From Actinomycetospora lutea (GTDB lineage Bacteria; Actinomycetota; Actinomycetes; Mycobacteriales; Pseudonocardiaceae), in assembly GCF_028737205.1 (NCBI RefSeq), contig NZ_JAQZAL010000007.1, forward strand, positions 150,193 through 214,192: DNA of 64,000 nt, given 5' to 3'. Numbering within the stretch: position 1 is the stretch's first letter; each line of letters starts with the position of its first letter. The notes under the pieces are model-generated. The model was not told where the DNA came from. It made no database searches and saw only the letters and a program-made list of their open reading frames with translations. The translations under genes were made by a program, and so were the position numbers. Shown piece after piece: positions 17,234-26,102 of this stretch.

Positions 17234-18375
17234 TCTTCGACCCGACCCCGCTGTCGGCCGACGAGGAGGCGCTGCGCGAGGAGGTGCGCACCTTCCTCGC
17301 CGAGACCCTGCCCGACGGCTTCCGCCCCGGTCTCGGGCTCGGCGGCCGCCACGACCCCGAGTTCACGCGCGCGCTCGCCGAGCGCGGTTGGGTCGGCATG
17401 GCGATCCCGACCGCGTACGGCGGGGCGGGCGCGAGCACGGTGCGCCGCTTCGTCGTCATCGAGGAGCTGCTCGCCGCGGGCGCCCCGATCGCCGCGCACT
17501 GGATCGCCGAGCGCCAGTCCGCGCCCGCCTTCCTGCGCTTCGGCACCGAGGAGCAGCGGCAGTGGTTCCTGCCGCGGATCGCCGCCGGCGAGTGCTGGTT
17601 CTCGCTCGGCATGAGCGAGCCCGACGCCGGCTCGGACCTCGCGTCCGTGCGGACGACGGCCACGCCCGTCGAGGGCGGCTGGCGGGTCTCGGGCACCAAG
17701 GTGTGGACCACCAACGCCCACCTCAACCACTTCGCCGCGATGCTCTGCCGCACGACCCCGCAGGGCGAGGGCGACCGCCACGCCGGGCTCTCGCAGCTCA
17801 TCGTCGACCTCTCCGCCGACGGCGTGCACGTCTCCCCGATCCCGCTGATCGACGGCGAGGAGCACGTCAACGAGGTCGTGCTCGACGGTGTCTTCGTCCC
17901 CGACGAGCGGGTCCTCGGCGAGGTCGGGCAGGGCTGGGCGCAGGTCACCGCCGAGCTCGCCCACGAGCGCTCGGGCCCCGACCGCTACCTCTCGATCCTC
18001 GGCCTCTACCGCGCGTTCCTCGACGTCCACGGCCGCCACCCCGACGCCGTCACCGCCGCCGCCGTCGGACGGGTCGGCGCGCGGCTCTGGACGATCCGCC
18101 AACTGTCCCTGGCCGTCGCCCGCTCGCTGGACCAGGGCGAGGCGCCGGCGGTGGAGGCGTCGCTGGTCAAGGACATCGGCACGACGTTCGAGCAGCAGGT
18201 CGTCGAGACGCTCCGCGACGCGGCGGGTGGCGAGATCGACCCGGGAGGTCCGACGATGTTCGACAAGTTGCTGGCCGAGTGCGTGCTCAACGCCCCGACG
18301 TGGACGCTGCGCGGCGGCACCACCGAGGTGCTGCGCGGGATCGCGGCCAAGGCGCTGACGCGGGGCGGGCGATGA
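17230..18375 (+). CDS. Acyl-CoA dehydrogenase (first of a pair)
   Basis: The product is 381 aa. The FAD/acyl-CoA dehydrogenase signature MSEPDAGSDLA, then WRVSGTKVWTT, and the C-terminal RGGTTEVLRGI are all present. Normal family length. It oxidises an acyl-CoA to the 2,3-enoyl-CoA with electron-transfer flavoprotein as acceptor. The paired arrangement with the next, shorter gene is typical of heteromeric dehydrogenases acting on bulky side-chain or cyclic acyl-CoAs. Overlaps both neighbours by 4 bases. Confidence 0.9.
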   Translation: MIFDPTPLSADEEALREEVRTFLAETLPDGFRPGLGLGGRHDPEFTRALAERGWVGMAIPTAYGGAGASTVRRFVVIEELLAAGAPIAAHWIAERQSAPAFLRFGTEEQRQWFLPRIAAGECWFSLGMSEPDAGSDLASVRTTATPVEGGWRVSGTKVWTTNAHLNHFAAMLCRTTPQGEGDRHAGLSQLIVDLSADGVHVSPIPLIDGEEHVNEVVLDGVFVPDERVLGEVGQGWAQVTAELAHERSGPDRYLSILGLYRAFLDVHGRHPDAVTAAAVGRVGARLWTIRQLSLAVARSLDQGEAPAVEASLVKDIGTTFEQQVVETLRDAAGGEIDPGGPTMFDKLLAECVLNAPTWTLRGGTTEVLRGIAAKALTRGGR

Positions 18376-19409
18376 GCGCCGAGGTCCGGGAGGCGGTCGC
18401 CGACCTGCTCGCCGACCGCGTCACCCCCGGGGCCCTCGAGGCCGCCGAGCGCGACGGCTGGGCGGCCGGGGTGTGGGAGCCGCTGCACGCGGGCGGGTTC
18501 ACGACGGTCGGCGTGCCCGAGAGCGCCGGGGGCGCGGGCGGCTCGGTCGCCGAGGCGTGCGCGGTGCTCGAGGCGGCCGGCGCCGCGGCCGCGCCGGTGC
18601 CGGTCGCCGAGACCGGGCTGCTGGCCGGGCGGCTGCTCGCCTCCGCCGGTCTGGCGCTGCCCGACGGGCCGGTGACGACGGGGACCGGGTCGGTGACGCT
18701 GTCGGACGGCACGCTGACGGGCCGGCTCGCGCGGGTTCCCTGGGCGTCGGCCTCGTCCCGCATCGCCGTGCTCGCCGACGGCCCCGACGGCCCGGTGGTC
18801 GCGGTCATCGACCCGGGCACGACGAGCATCAGCGCAGGTCACAACCTCGCCGGCGAGCCCCGCGAGACCGTCGACCTCGACGGCGTCGTCCCCGAGACCA
18901 CCGCTCCGGCGCCTGCCGACGCCCGCGAGGCCCTCGCCCGTCGCGGCGCCCTCGCCCGCGCCGCGCAGATCGCGGGCGCCGCGCGCCGGGTCCTCGCGGT
19001 CACCGTGACCTACACCGGCGAGCGCGTGCAGTTCGGGCGCCCGGTGTCGCGGTTCCCGGCCGTCGCCGACCACCTCGTGCGGATCGCCGAGCAGGCCGAG
19101 ATGGCCGCCATGGCCGCGCGCTCGGCCGCCGTCGGCGCGGGCCCGGACGGTGAGCCCGCGGACCTCGACGTCGCCGCGGCCGCCGCCGTCGCGTCCGAGG
19201 CCGCCGGCCTCGTCGCCGCGGCCGCGCACCAGGCGACCGGGGCGATGGGCGTGACGCGCGAGTTCGCGCTCGGTGTCCTCACCCGGCGGCTGTGGTCGTG
19301 GCGCGACGAGTGGGGTGGCGAGCGGGCGTGGTCGACGCGGCTCGGCCACACCCTCGCGGCGGGCGGCCCGGAGGCGCTGTGGCCGACGCTCGCCCGAGGG
19401 GTGCGCTGA
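18372..19409 (+). CDS. Acyl-CoA dehydrogenase (second, divergent subunit)
   Basis: The product is 345 aa. C-terminal helical domain is clear (YTGERVQFGRPVSRFPAVADHLVRI and HQATGAMGVTREFAL). The N-terminal and beta domains are weakly conserved and the PDAGSD motif of its partner is missing. Such degenerate subunits usually pair with the catalytic one encoded just upstream, here overlapping by 4 bases (ATGA). One base separates its stop from the GTG of the broken crotonase gene. Confidence 0.86.
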   Translation: MSAEVREAVADLLADRVTPGALEAAERDGWAAGVWEPLHAGGFTTVGVPESAGGAGGSVAEACAVLEAAGAAAAPVPVAETGLLAGRLLASAGLALPDGPVTTGTGSVTLSDGTLTGRLARVPWASASSRIAVLADGPDGPVVAVIDPGTTSISAGHNLAGEPRETVDLDGVVPETTAPAPADAREALARRGALARAAQIAGAARRVLAVTVTYTGERVQFGRPVSRFPAVADHLVRIAEQAEMAAMAARSAAVGAGPDGEPADLDVAAAAAVASEAAGLVAAAAHQATGAMGVTREFALGVLTRRLWSWRDEWGGERAWSTRLGHTLAAGGPEALWPTLARGVR

Positions 19410-19410
19410 G

Positions 19411-19803
19411 GTGCGGACGGAGAACGGGCTGGTCGTCGAGGTCGCCGACCGGGTCGCGACGGTGACCCTCGACCGGCCCGAGCGGCTCAACGCGCTCTCG
19501 ACCGGTCTGCAGCGCGACCTCGTCGCGGCGTTCGACGGGTTCGCCGACGACCCCGACGTCTGGGTCGTCGTGCTCACCGGCGCCGGGGAGCGGGCGTTCT
19601 GCGCCGGGTCGACCTGCGCGAGATCCGCGAGAACGACAGCGCTTCCGACCGAGGTATGCGCCGCGCTGGGCAAGGGCTGCGCGCTGCCCCTGTCGGCGGC
19701 GCTGCGTCTCGACGCCGGCCCCGACCGGTACACCAGCGAGGACCGCGTCGAGGGCGTCGCGGCGTTCGTCGAGAAGCGGGACCCGGTCTGGCGAGCGCGC
19801 TGA
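19411..19803 (+). pseudogene. Enoyl-CoA hydratase remnant (frameshift and internal deletion)
   Basis: The first ~70 codons are a good crotonase N-terminus (DRPERLNALSTGLQ ... VVVLTGAGERAFCAG). One base then appears missing: the expected DLREIREND continues in another frame. About 150 central residues, including most of the active site, are absent. The end (SEDRVEGVAAFVEKRDP) is a normal crotonase C-terminus back in the first frame. About 130 codons remain versus about 260 normally. Probably the fifth gene of the operon, now dead. Confidence 0.85.
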
Positions 19804-19855
19804 CCCGTGTGACGCGCCCGACACCGCCCGGCCGCCGGAGCGGGTATCCGCCCGT

Positions 19856-20494
19856 GTGGACGTCACCGTGTTCGGCGGCACCGGCAAGATCGGCCGCCTC
19901 GTCGTGGAGCGGCTGCTCGACGAGGGTCACCAGGTCACCGCGCTGGTGCGCTCGCCCGAGAAGCTGACCGCCGAGGACCCGCACCTGCACGTCGTCGTCG
20001 CCGAACTGGACGACGCGCCCGCGATCCGCAAGGTCGTCGACGGCGCCGACGCCGTGATCAGCGCGCTCGGCCCCGCCATCGACCCGTTCCTGCGCGCCGG
20101 GCCGCTGACCGAGGCGACGCGCACGATCGTCGCCGCGATGCACGAGTCCGGCGTCCGGCGGCTGATCGCGCTCGGGACGGTCAGCGTCCCCGACCCGCGC
20201 GACCGCCCGAGCCTCGTCGAGCGCCTCGTCCCGGTCGGCATCGGCCTGCTCATCCCCGGTGCGCTCGAGGAGGTGCAGGGGATCAGCGAGGTCGTCACCA
20301 CCTCGGGGCTGGACTGGACGCTCGCACGGATGACCGCGCCCATCGACATCCCGTCCAACGGCACGCTGCGCGCCGGGTTCCTCGGCCGCGACGACGTCGG
20401 GACGCCGATGGCGCGCACCGACGTCGCCGCGTTCCTCGTCGACCAGCTCACCGACGACCGTTTCGTCGGCGCGGCCCCGGCGATCAGCAACTGA
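19856..20494 (+). CDS. NAD(P)H-binding protein (atypical SDR, YwnB/NmrA-like)
   Basis: The product is 212 aa. Rossmann start VFGGTGKIGRLV; a second-strand Arg (LVRSPEK) suggests NADPH. No YxxxK catalytic pair in the usual place, as in other atypical short-chain reductases of this group, which reduce flavin or quinone or only sense nucleotides. The last 25 codons are duplicated 4.1 kb downstream. Confidence 0.83.
   Translation: MDVTVFGGTGKIGRLVVERLLDEGHQVTALVRSPEKLTAEDPHLHVVVAELDDAPAIRKVVDGADAVISALGPAIDPFLRAGPLTEATRTIVAAMHESGVRRLIALGTVSVPDPRDRPSLVERLVPVGIGLLIPGALEEVQGISEVVTTSGLDWTLARMTAPIDIPSNGTLRAGFLGRDDVGTPMARTDVAAFLVDQLTDDRFVGAAPAISN
20417..20492 (+). repeat. Direct repeat, left copy (3' end of NAD(P)H-binding gene)
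   Basis: 76 bp, 73 identical to 24498-24573. It lies at the very end of an intact gene. With its partner it brackets the methyltransferase and LuxR genes. Confidence 0.85.
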
Positions 20495-20498
20495 GGCG

Positions 20499-21539
20499 CT
20501 ACTTCCGGGCGATCCCCGCGCTGGCCGGACCCACCAGCGGCAGGATCTCGATCTCCTCGAAGCCGGCCTCGCGGCACCAGCCCGCGAAGTCCCGACCGGT
20601 GTAGTCACCGGCGTCGCCGAACTCGATGAGCATGTTCAGCGACATCAGCAGTCCGAACGCGTTCTCCCGCCGCGCGTCGTCGATGATGTTCTCGACCACG
20701 ACGAGCACGCCACCCTCGGGCAGGGCCTCGTACGCGGCGCGGATCAGCCGCCGCTTGTGCTCGGTGTTCCCGTCGTGCAGGACGTTGCCCATGGTGATCA
20801 CGTCCGCCCGGGGCAGGGGGTCGGCGCCGAAGTCCCCGGAGATGACGGCGATGCGATCCGCGAGCCCCGCGTCGGCGACCGTCTTGCGCGCGATCGGCTC
20901 GACGACCGGGAGGTCGAACGTCGTGCAGGCGAGGTGCGGGTACCGCGACGCGAGGACGATGCTCAGCAGCCCGGTCCCGCCGCCGACGTCGCCGACCGTC
21001 GCGTGGCACGTGAAGTCGACGGCGTCGGCGAGGGCCTCGAAGTTGCCGCGCTGGATGCCCTCCATGGCGTGCATGAACTCCTCGAGACGGTCCGGGTTGC
21101 GGGCGAGCGTCGCGAAGAACGGCTCGCCGTTGTCCCGGGTCTCGTTCTGGGGCCGTCCCGTGCGCAGGGCCTCGGTGAGCCCTCCCCAGAAGCCGTAGAG
21201 CCGGGAGTTCAGCATCTCGAGCAGCCCGCCGACGTAGCCCGGGAGGCGCTGGTCGAGGAACGCGGCCGTCTCCGGGGTGTTGCGGTAGAGCGCGTCCACG
21301 CCCTCGCCCTCCCGCTCGAGGAACCGGAGCGCGACCAGCGCGTCGAGGAAGTCGTCGGTGGCGCGCGGGTGCAGGCCGACGCGGTCGGCGATCGCGTCGC
21401 CCGTCATCGGGCCGGCGGCGCCGAGGTGGGTGAACAGGCGCAGTTCGACGGCCGAGAGCAGGGTCTTCGACGCCCAGAACGCCGAGCCCGTTTCCAGGAT
21501 GCGGGCAGGGTCGACCGGGGATGCGGACAGCGGCGGCAT
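20499..21539 (-). CDS. SAM-dependent O-methyltransferase
   Basis: The product is 346 aa. An N-terminal winged-helix dimerisation domain (about 15-95, LLSAVELRLFTHLG ... GLHPRATDDFLDALVAL) precedes a class I methyltransferase with motif I VGDVGGGTGLLSI. MGNVLHDGN is the region of the catalytic His in plant-type and polyketide O-methyltransferases. Likely substrate is a small phenolic or polyketide; not determinable here. It lies downstream of the large LuxR regulator on the same strand, separated by 125 bases. Confidence 0.88.
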   Translation of the reverse strand: MPPLSASPVDPARILETGSAFWASKTLLSAVELRLFTHLGAAGPMTGDAIADRVGLHPRATDDFLDALVALRFLEREGEGVDALYRNTPETAAFLDQRLPGYVGGLLEMLNSRLYGFWGGLTEALRTGRPQNETRDNGEPFFATLARNPDRLEEFMHAMEGIQRGNFEALADAVDFTCHATVGDVGGGTGLLSIVLASRYPHLACTTFDLPVVEPIARKTVADAGLADRIAVISGDFGADPLPRADVITMGNVLHDGNTEHKRRLIRAAYEALPEGGVLVVVENIIDDARRENAFGLLMSLNMLIEFGDAGDYTGRDFAGWCREAGFEEIEILPLVGPASAGIARK

Positions 21540-21657
21540 GACGCCTCCTGGTGGCTGCGGGAGTGGCTCGGAGTGGCTGCGGGGTGACAGCGGTCACGCT
21601 GCCGCGCCGGGGGCGCGTCCGTATCCGGACCGGACCACCGAGACACCGCGACGGATC

Positions 21658-21686
21658 TACGGAGCTAGCGCGAGCGCAGCTCCGTA
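21658..21686. terminator. Hairpin over the LuxR stop codon
   Basis: TACGGAGCT (21658-21666) and AGCTCCGTA (21678-21686) pair perfectly around 11 bases. The TAG stop of the LuxR gene is within the left arm. No T-run follows, so it may only stabilise the mRNA end. Confidence 0.45.
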
Positions 21687-24439
21687 CGCCGCGAGAGCCC
21701 GGTCTTGGCCAGCAGGCTGGCGACGTGGGTCTCGACCGTCCGCGGCGAGAGGAACAGGCACTCGGCGATCTGCGCGTTGGTACGGCCCTGCTCCACCAGG
21801 GCCAGGACCTGCCACTCCCGCGGCGTCACGCCCAGCTCGCGGAGGTCGGCGGGCACCACCGGGGCGTCGCGGCGGGTCCGCGGCACGGGCAGGCCGAGCT
21901 CCTGCATGAGGTCGCGGCAATGCCGGAGCATGCACACCTCGCCGGTCCCCTCCAGGTCGGCGAACGCGGCGCGCAGCCAGCGCTCGGGGGCGCCGAATCC
22001 CCCGGCCGCGGCCGGCCGGACCAGCTCGAGGCGCAGGAGGTGCCGCCACACGCGGTAACCGGACAGGACGCGGTCGCCCTCGGTGATCGACCTCTCGGCA
22101 CCGTCGAGATCGCCGGCACGGGCGTGGACGAGGGCGTCCACGTAGAGCCGTGCCCCCTCGTTGCAGGCGTGCCAGCGGATCTCGTCGGCCAGCAGGTCGT
22201 CGGCCGCGGACGCGTCGTCGGGGTCGATCACGGCCCGCAGGAGCGCGCGCACCCCCCACATCGGGCTCGCGATGTCGCCGGGGTTGCGGCGCCGGCGCTC
22301 GTCGTTGGAGTCGAAGATCGACACGGCGCCGGCGAGGTCACCGTCGACCCACGCGGCCATGCCCTCCACGTCCGCGTAGTGCGCGCCGGCGTCCATCGAC
22401 TCCGGCGCCAGCTCCCGCGCCTCCGCCAGCAGCGGGGCGACCCGGGCGCGCTCGTCGGCCCACAGGTGCCCGATCGCGGCGAAGAACCGGGCCGCGGCGG
22501 CGACGGGCGCCAAGCCGAGGAGGTCGGCGCGCGTCGCGGCGCGCTCGGCCCACGGCAGCATGGCCACGTGGCCGTCGCAGAGCGCGACGCAGGTGCCGAT
22601 GTGGACGTCGAGCACGGCCGCGGTGGCGAGCATCCCGGCGTCCTCGGCCTGCTGCTGGGCCAGCAGCAACCGGTCCTTGCGGCTCGCGTGGTAGACGTCG
22701 TTGACGCCCAGCTCGAACAGCGCGCGGATGCGCCACACCGTGAGGCCGTGCTGCGCCGCGCACCGCTCGGCCTCGGCGAGCGCGGCCTCGGACACCGACG
22801 GCTCGGTGCGTCGCAGCGCCCGGCCGACGATCTCCAGCGCCTCGCACACCGCCTCCGGCGGGCCGTGCTCCGCGCCGCGCGCGGCGGCGGTCCGGGCGAG
22901 CGCGGCGGCCCGCCCGGCGTCGTGCTCGCCCAGCGCCACGTGCGCGCGCACGGCGTCCACGCGCGGGTCCCCCGCCGAAGCCACGGGGGCGAGCAGCTCG
23001 TCGGCCGCCGCCCAGCGCTCGGCCGCGGCCGCCGCCCGGGCCAGGTGCAGGCACAGCAGTGTCAGCTGCTCCCCGCGCACCACGGGCCGGAGCTCCGCCC
23101 CGCGGGCGGCCGCCTCGTCGAGACGTCCGGCCAGCGTCAGGACCCGGACCAGCTCGACGGCGATCTCGTGGTCGTCGGGGGCCAGCTCGGCGGCGCGCCG
23201 CAGGGTCGCCTCGGCGCTGCCCAGAGCACCGGCGTCGACGGCGGCCCGGGCGGGACCCAGCAGCTGACGCCCCGCCGTGCGTCCGCGCCCGCACTGCACG
23301 TACAGCTCGGCGACGAGCCGGGCACGGTCCGCGGTCTCGCCGTCGGGTCCGGCGTCCAGGGCCGCCGCGGCCGCCCGGGCGATCGCCGCGCGCTCGGGCG
23401 GGAGCAGTGCGGCCAGGACCGCGTCCCGGGTCAGGGCGTGCCGCCACCGCAGCGCTCCGGCCGGCCCGGGTTCCCGCACCAGCAGGGCCGCTTCGACGCC
23501 CGCCCGCAGGGCCGTCGCCACCTCATGCTCGGTCCGACCGGCGGCGGCCGGCAGCAGCTCCCACTCGACGGTCGTGGCGAGGACGGCCGCAGTGCGCAGG
23601 ACGTCGCGGGCCGCCTCCGGCAGTGCGTCCATCCGCCGGCGGGTCAGGTCGGCCACCGTGTGCGGCACCCCGGGGTCGTCCCCGTCGCCCGGCAGGGCAT
23701 CGACGAGCTCCTCGACCAGCAGCGGGAGGCCGTCCGAGGTGCGCACCACGAGGTCGACCGCGGCATCGGACAGCGGCCCGGCGCGGTCCCGCGCGAGCGC
23801 AGCGATCTCGGGCGGCGCGAGCCGGTGCAGCGGCGCGACCCCGACCGCGGGATGGCGGTGCAGCTGGGCGAGGCCCGGCGGGGCGTGCTCGTCGTCCCGG
23901 GCGGTCCCGATCACCAGCACCCGCGTCCCGGCGACCCGGCCGACGAGGTAGTCGAGCAGGGCGAGGGTGTCCTGGTCGGCCCAGTGCAGGTCGTCGAGGG
24001 TGACGAGCAGCCCGCGCTCCCCGCCGCCGACATCGAGGAGCTCGCGGACCGCCTCACCCAGGAGGACGACCGGGTCGACCAGGGCGCTGTCCGGCGCCGC
24101 GGTCGCGGGCCAGCCCGGGAGGAGCCGCCCGAGCACGGGCCGGTACGGGGCGAGCCGGGGGTGCTCCGCCGTCGCGGGGGTCGCCAGCGACAGGAGCGCC
24201 TCGGCGACGGGACGAAAGGGGCCGCCGCCGGGGACCGCCCGACCGCTCAGCACGGCCATGCCCCGCGCCCGCGCCCGCCGGCCGGCCTCCGCGAGGATCC
24301 GGGACTTCCCGATCCCGGCCTCACCCGCCACGAGCAGGACGCTGCCGACGCCCCCCTGGGCCTCGACCAGCCGCCGCGCCACGGCGCCGAGCTCCGCCTC
24401 GCGGCCGACGGTCGCGACGAGGCCCTCGGCGCTGGTCAC
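21665..24439 (-). CDS. LAL-type LuxR transcriptional regulator
   Basis: The product is 924 aa from the GTG at 24439. AAA/STAND ATPase with Walker A GEAGIGKS (39-46) and Walker B LLVTLDDLHW; a long TPR-like Ala-rich helical middle; C-terminal LuxR helix-turn-helix (GVTPREWQVLALVEQGRTNA). These large regulators usually activate a nearby biosynthetic or catabolic gene, here perhaps the methyltransferase. The frame stays open upstream to 24571, but that part is antisense to the duplicated gene end, so the later start is preferred. No clear ribosome site supports it. Confidence 0.85.
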   Translation of the reverse strand: MTSAEGLVATVGREAELGAVARRLVEAQGGVGSVLLVAGEAGIGKSRILAEAGRRARARGMAVLSGRAVPGGGPFRPVAEALLSLATPATAEHPRLAPYRPVLGRLLPGWPATAAPDSALVDPVVLLGEAVRELLDVGGGERGLLVTLDDLHWADQDTLALLDYLVGRVAGTRVLVIGTARDDEHAPPGLAQLHRHPAVGVAPLHRLAPPEIAALARDRAGPLSDAAVDLVVRTSDGLPLLVEELVDALPGDGDDPGVPHTVADLTRRRMDALPEAARDVLRTAAVLATTVEWELLPAAAGRTEHEVATALRAGVEAALLVREPGPAGALRWRHALTRDAVLAALLPPERAAIARAAAAALDAGPDGETADRARLVAELYVQCGRGRTAGRQLLGPARAAVDAGALGSAEATLRRAAELAPDDHEIAVELVRVLTLAGRLDEAAARGAELRPVVRGEQLTLLCLHLARAAAAAERWAAADELLAPVASAGDPRVDAVRAHVALGEHDAGRAAALARTAAARGAEHGPPEAVCEALEIVGRALRRTEPSVSEAALAEAERCAAQHGLTVWRIRALFELGVNDVYHASRKDRLLLAQQQAEDAGMLATAAVLDVHIGTCVALCDGHVAMLPWAERAATRADLLGLAPVAAAARFFAAIGHLWADERARVAPLLAEARELAPESMDAGAHYADVEGMAAWVDGDLAGAVSIFDSNDERRRRNPGDIASPMWGVRALLRAVIDPDDASAADDLLADEIRWHACNEGARLYVDALVHARAGDLDGAERSITEGDRVLSGYRVWRHLLRLELVRPAAAGGFGAPERWLRAAFADLEGTGEVCMLRHCRDLMQELGLPVPRTRRDAPVVPADLRELGVTPREWQVLALVEQGRTNAQIAECLFLSPRTVETHVASLLAKTGLSRRTELRSR

Positions 24440-24497
24440 CCGGCCGAGTATCTCGGCCCGCGGACCCGCGGTCGATCCGCCGACCGGAGCGGTGCTC

Positions 24498-24573
24498 ACC
24501 GACGTCGCCGCGTTCCTCGTCGACCAGCTCACCGACGACCGCTTCGTCGGCGCCGCGCCGGCGATCAGCAACT
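24498..24573 (+). pseudogene. Direct repeat, right copy: 3'-end fragment of the NAD(P)H-binding gene
   Basis: Encodes TDVAAFLVDQLTDD then RFVGAAPAISN and a stop, the same 25 residues that end the gene at 20494, with 3 mismatches in 76 bases. Nothing of the rest of the gene is present upstream. It marks the right edge of the LuxR/methyltransferase segment. Confidence 0.85.
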
Positions 24574-24579
24574 AGACGC

Positions 24580-24957
24580 TCACCGGCGCCCCTCGGTGCG
24601 CCGGCGGAAGTCGTCCTCGAGGCTCTCCTCCCGCTGACGTCTGCGCGCACGCTCCAGCGCCAGCACCGCCAGCCCGTACACCGCGCCGAGGACCAGCAGG
24701 AAGATCCCGAGCCGGACGACGACGAGCTGGACGCCGGTGAGGCCCAGGTCCGCGCCCGCCACCACGGTCAGCAGACCCAGGGCTAACAGGTGATAGAGGG
24801 TGACCAGCAGGTAGTTCAGCGAGGCCGAGAACGACCGGTCGCCGTACACCTCCGCGAGGAAGTCACGCCCGATCCGGCGCAGGAGCACACCCACGACCAC
24901 CGTGATGACGATGCCGACGACCACCGTCGTCACGAAGCTCGCCGTCGAGACCCCCAT
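24580..24957 (-). CDS. Small membrane protein of unknown function
   Basis: The product is 125 aa. Three hydrophobic segments (about 7-27, 47-67 and 75-100) and a charged Arg/Glu C-terminus. ATG start at 24957. It lies just outside the right direct repeat. No family recognised. Confidence 0.65.
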   Translation of the reverse strand: MGVSTASFVTTVVVGIVITVVVGVLLRRIGRDFLAEVYGDRSFSASLNYLLVTLYHLLALGLLTVVAGADLGLTGVQLVVVRLGIFLLVLGAVYGLAVLALERARRRQREESLEDDFRRRTEGRR

Positions 24958-25080
24958 CGGAGACCGCCCTCGTTGGTCCGGTGCGCGATGGGTCCGGCAG
25001 CGTTGTGGGGGCTCAGAGCGCGCGGTGTTCCTCTCCGGCTACCCGTGCCCCGGCCGCGACCAACCCGAGCGGTCGCTCGC

Positions 25081-25452
25081 TCAGGACGCCGAGCCGTGGT
25101 CGGTGCCGTCCTCCGTGCCGGCCCGGCCGCCGGGGACCACGCGGCCCTCGAGCTTCGCCCACGTCGCGCTCCACTCGGCCAGCGGTACGAGGAGCCGCTG
25201 GAGCACCTGGAGCTGTTCGTCGAACGCCGCGAGCTGGCTCTGCATGGCGGCGACGGCGTCGCGCTGCGCCTGGATCGCCGTGCGCATCGCCCCGAGCTGT
25301 GCCGCCGACATCGCGCCCGGGTGCGTCGCGACCTCGGGCAGCGCCGGCAGGTCGCCCAGCGGGGCGCCCGCCGCGCGCACGACGTTCTCGGCCATGCCGC
25401 GCAGGCCGCTGATCACGCCCCACAAGGGGTTCTGACCGGGCTGTTCGCTCAT
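25081..25452 (-). CDS. Hypothetical helical protein
   Basis: The product is 123 aa. An N-terminal PLWGVISGLRGMAENV helix is followed by a long Gln/Ala-rich coiled region (SAAQLGAMRTAIQAQRDAV) and a polar Gly-rich tail. Possibly a phasin-like or structural protein, but no family is assigned. The ATG starts 17 bases after the stop of the SRPBCC gene, so the two are likely co-transcribed. Confidence 0.6.
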   Translation of the reverse strand: MSEQPGQNPLWGVISGLRGMAENVVRAAGAPLGDLPALPEVATHPGAMSAAQLGAMRTAIQAQRDAVAAMQSQLAAFDEQLQVLQRLLVPLAEWSATWAKLEGRVVPGGRAGTEDGTDHGSAS

Positions 25453-25469
25453 GGGATCGGGATACCCGC

Positions 25470-26099
25470 TCAGACCTCCGCGCCCGTGTAGAACGCGACC
25501 GTGCGGTCCGCGCGGGCCTCGGCCTCGCCGTGCTCCATCCCGGACGCGACGCTCGCCTCGGCCCACGCCCGCCCGGCCGCGGCGATGAACAGCCGGCACT
25601 CGTCGGACGTCGACCAGGCCTCGGCGTCCTCGGGCGACACGCCGGCGCCCGAGCCCAGGTGCAGCCCGAGCCCGAGCATCCCGAGGTCCCAGCCGATCCC
25701 CGCCGCACCCGGGCCGTACATCCGCCAGTGGTCGTCGTCGACGTGCGCGATGTGGGTCAGGGTGAAGCGCGCCCCGTCGTCGTCGGGGGTCAGCCGGACC
25801 TCGATCCAGCTGACCCCGCCCCCGAACTCCCACGTCGCGTCGAACCCCGTCGGCGGGTCGCAGGCGGTGACGGTGCCGCCGGCGTTGCCCTCGAGCTGGT
25901 ACCGCCCGCCGAGGCGCAGCTCGCCGCTGACCGGTAGGAACCAGCGGGCGATGCGATCGGCCTCGGTGCACGCCGACCAGAGGTCGGCGACGTCGGTGGG
26001 GAACGCGCGACTCAGGGTCACGACGGCCGCCTCCCCCGCCTCCAGCGTGCGGGAGCCGACGGTGCGGCGGGTGGCCGCGATCTCGTGGGTGATGTCCAT
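25470..26099 (-). CDS. SRPBCC (AHSA1-like) domain protein
   Basis: The product is 209 aa. Start-type lipid-binding fold of the AHSA1 group: LSRAFPTDVADLWSACTEADRIARWF, GGRYQLEGNAGGTVTACDPP and LTHIAHVDDDHW. Ligand unknown; such proteins are commonly paired with an ArsR regulator, but none is adjacent. ATG at 26099 is preferred; an AT-rich palindrome only 4 bases upstream suggests a very short leader under direct repressor control. Confidence 0.82.
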   Translation of the reverse strand: MDITHEIAATRRTVGSRTLEAGEAAVVTLSRAFPTDVADLWSACTEADRIARWFLPVSGELRLGGRYQLEGNAGGTVTACDPPTGFDATWEFGGGVSWIEVRLTPDDDGARFTLTHIAHVDDDHWRMYGPGAAGIGWDLGMLGLGLHLGSGAGVSPEDAEAWSTSDECRLFIAAAGRAWAEASVASGMEHGEAEARADRTVAFYTGAEV

Positions 26100-26102
26100 G
26101 CG

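Noticed and set aside
24440..24571. N-terminal extension of the LuxR gene to 24571
   Set aside because: The added residues are the antisense of the duplicated NAD(P)H-binding gene end and are not LuxR-like.
20417..24573. Complete integrative element
   Set aside because: Direct repeats are present but no integrase, recombinase or transfer gene lies between them, so only a remnant or duplication can be claimed.
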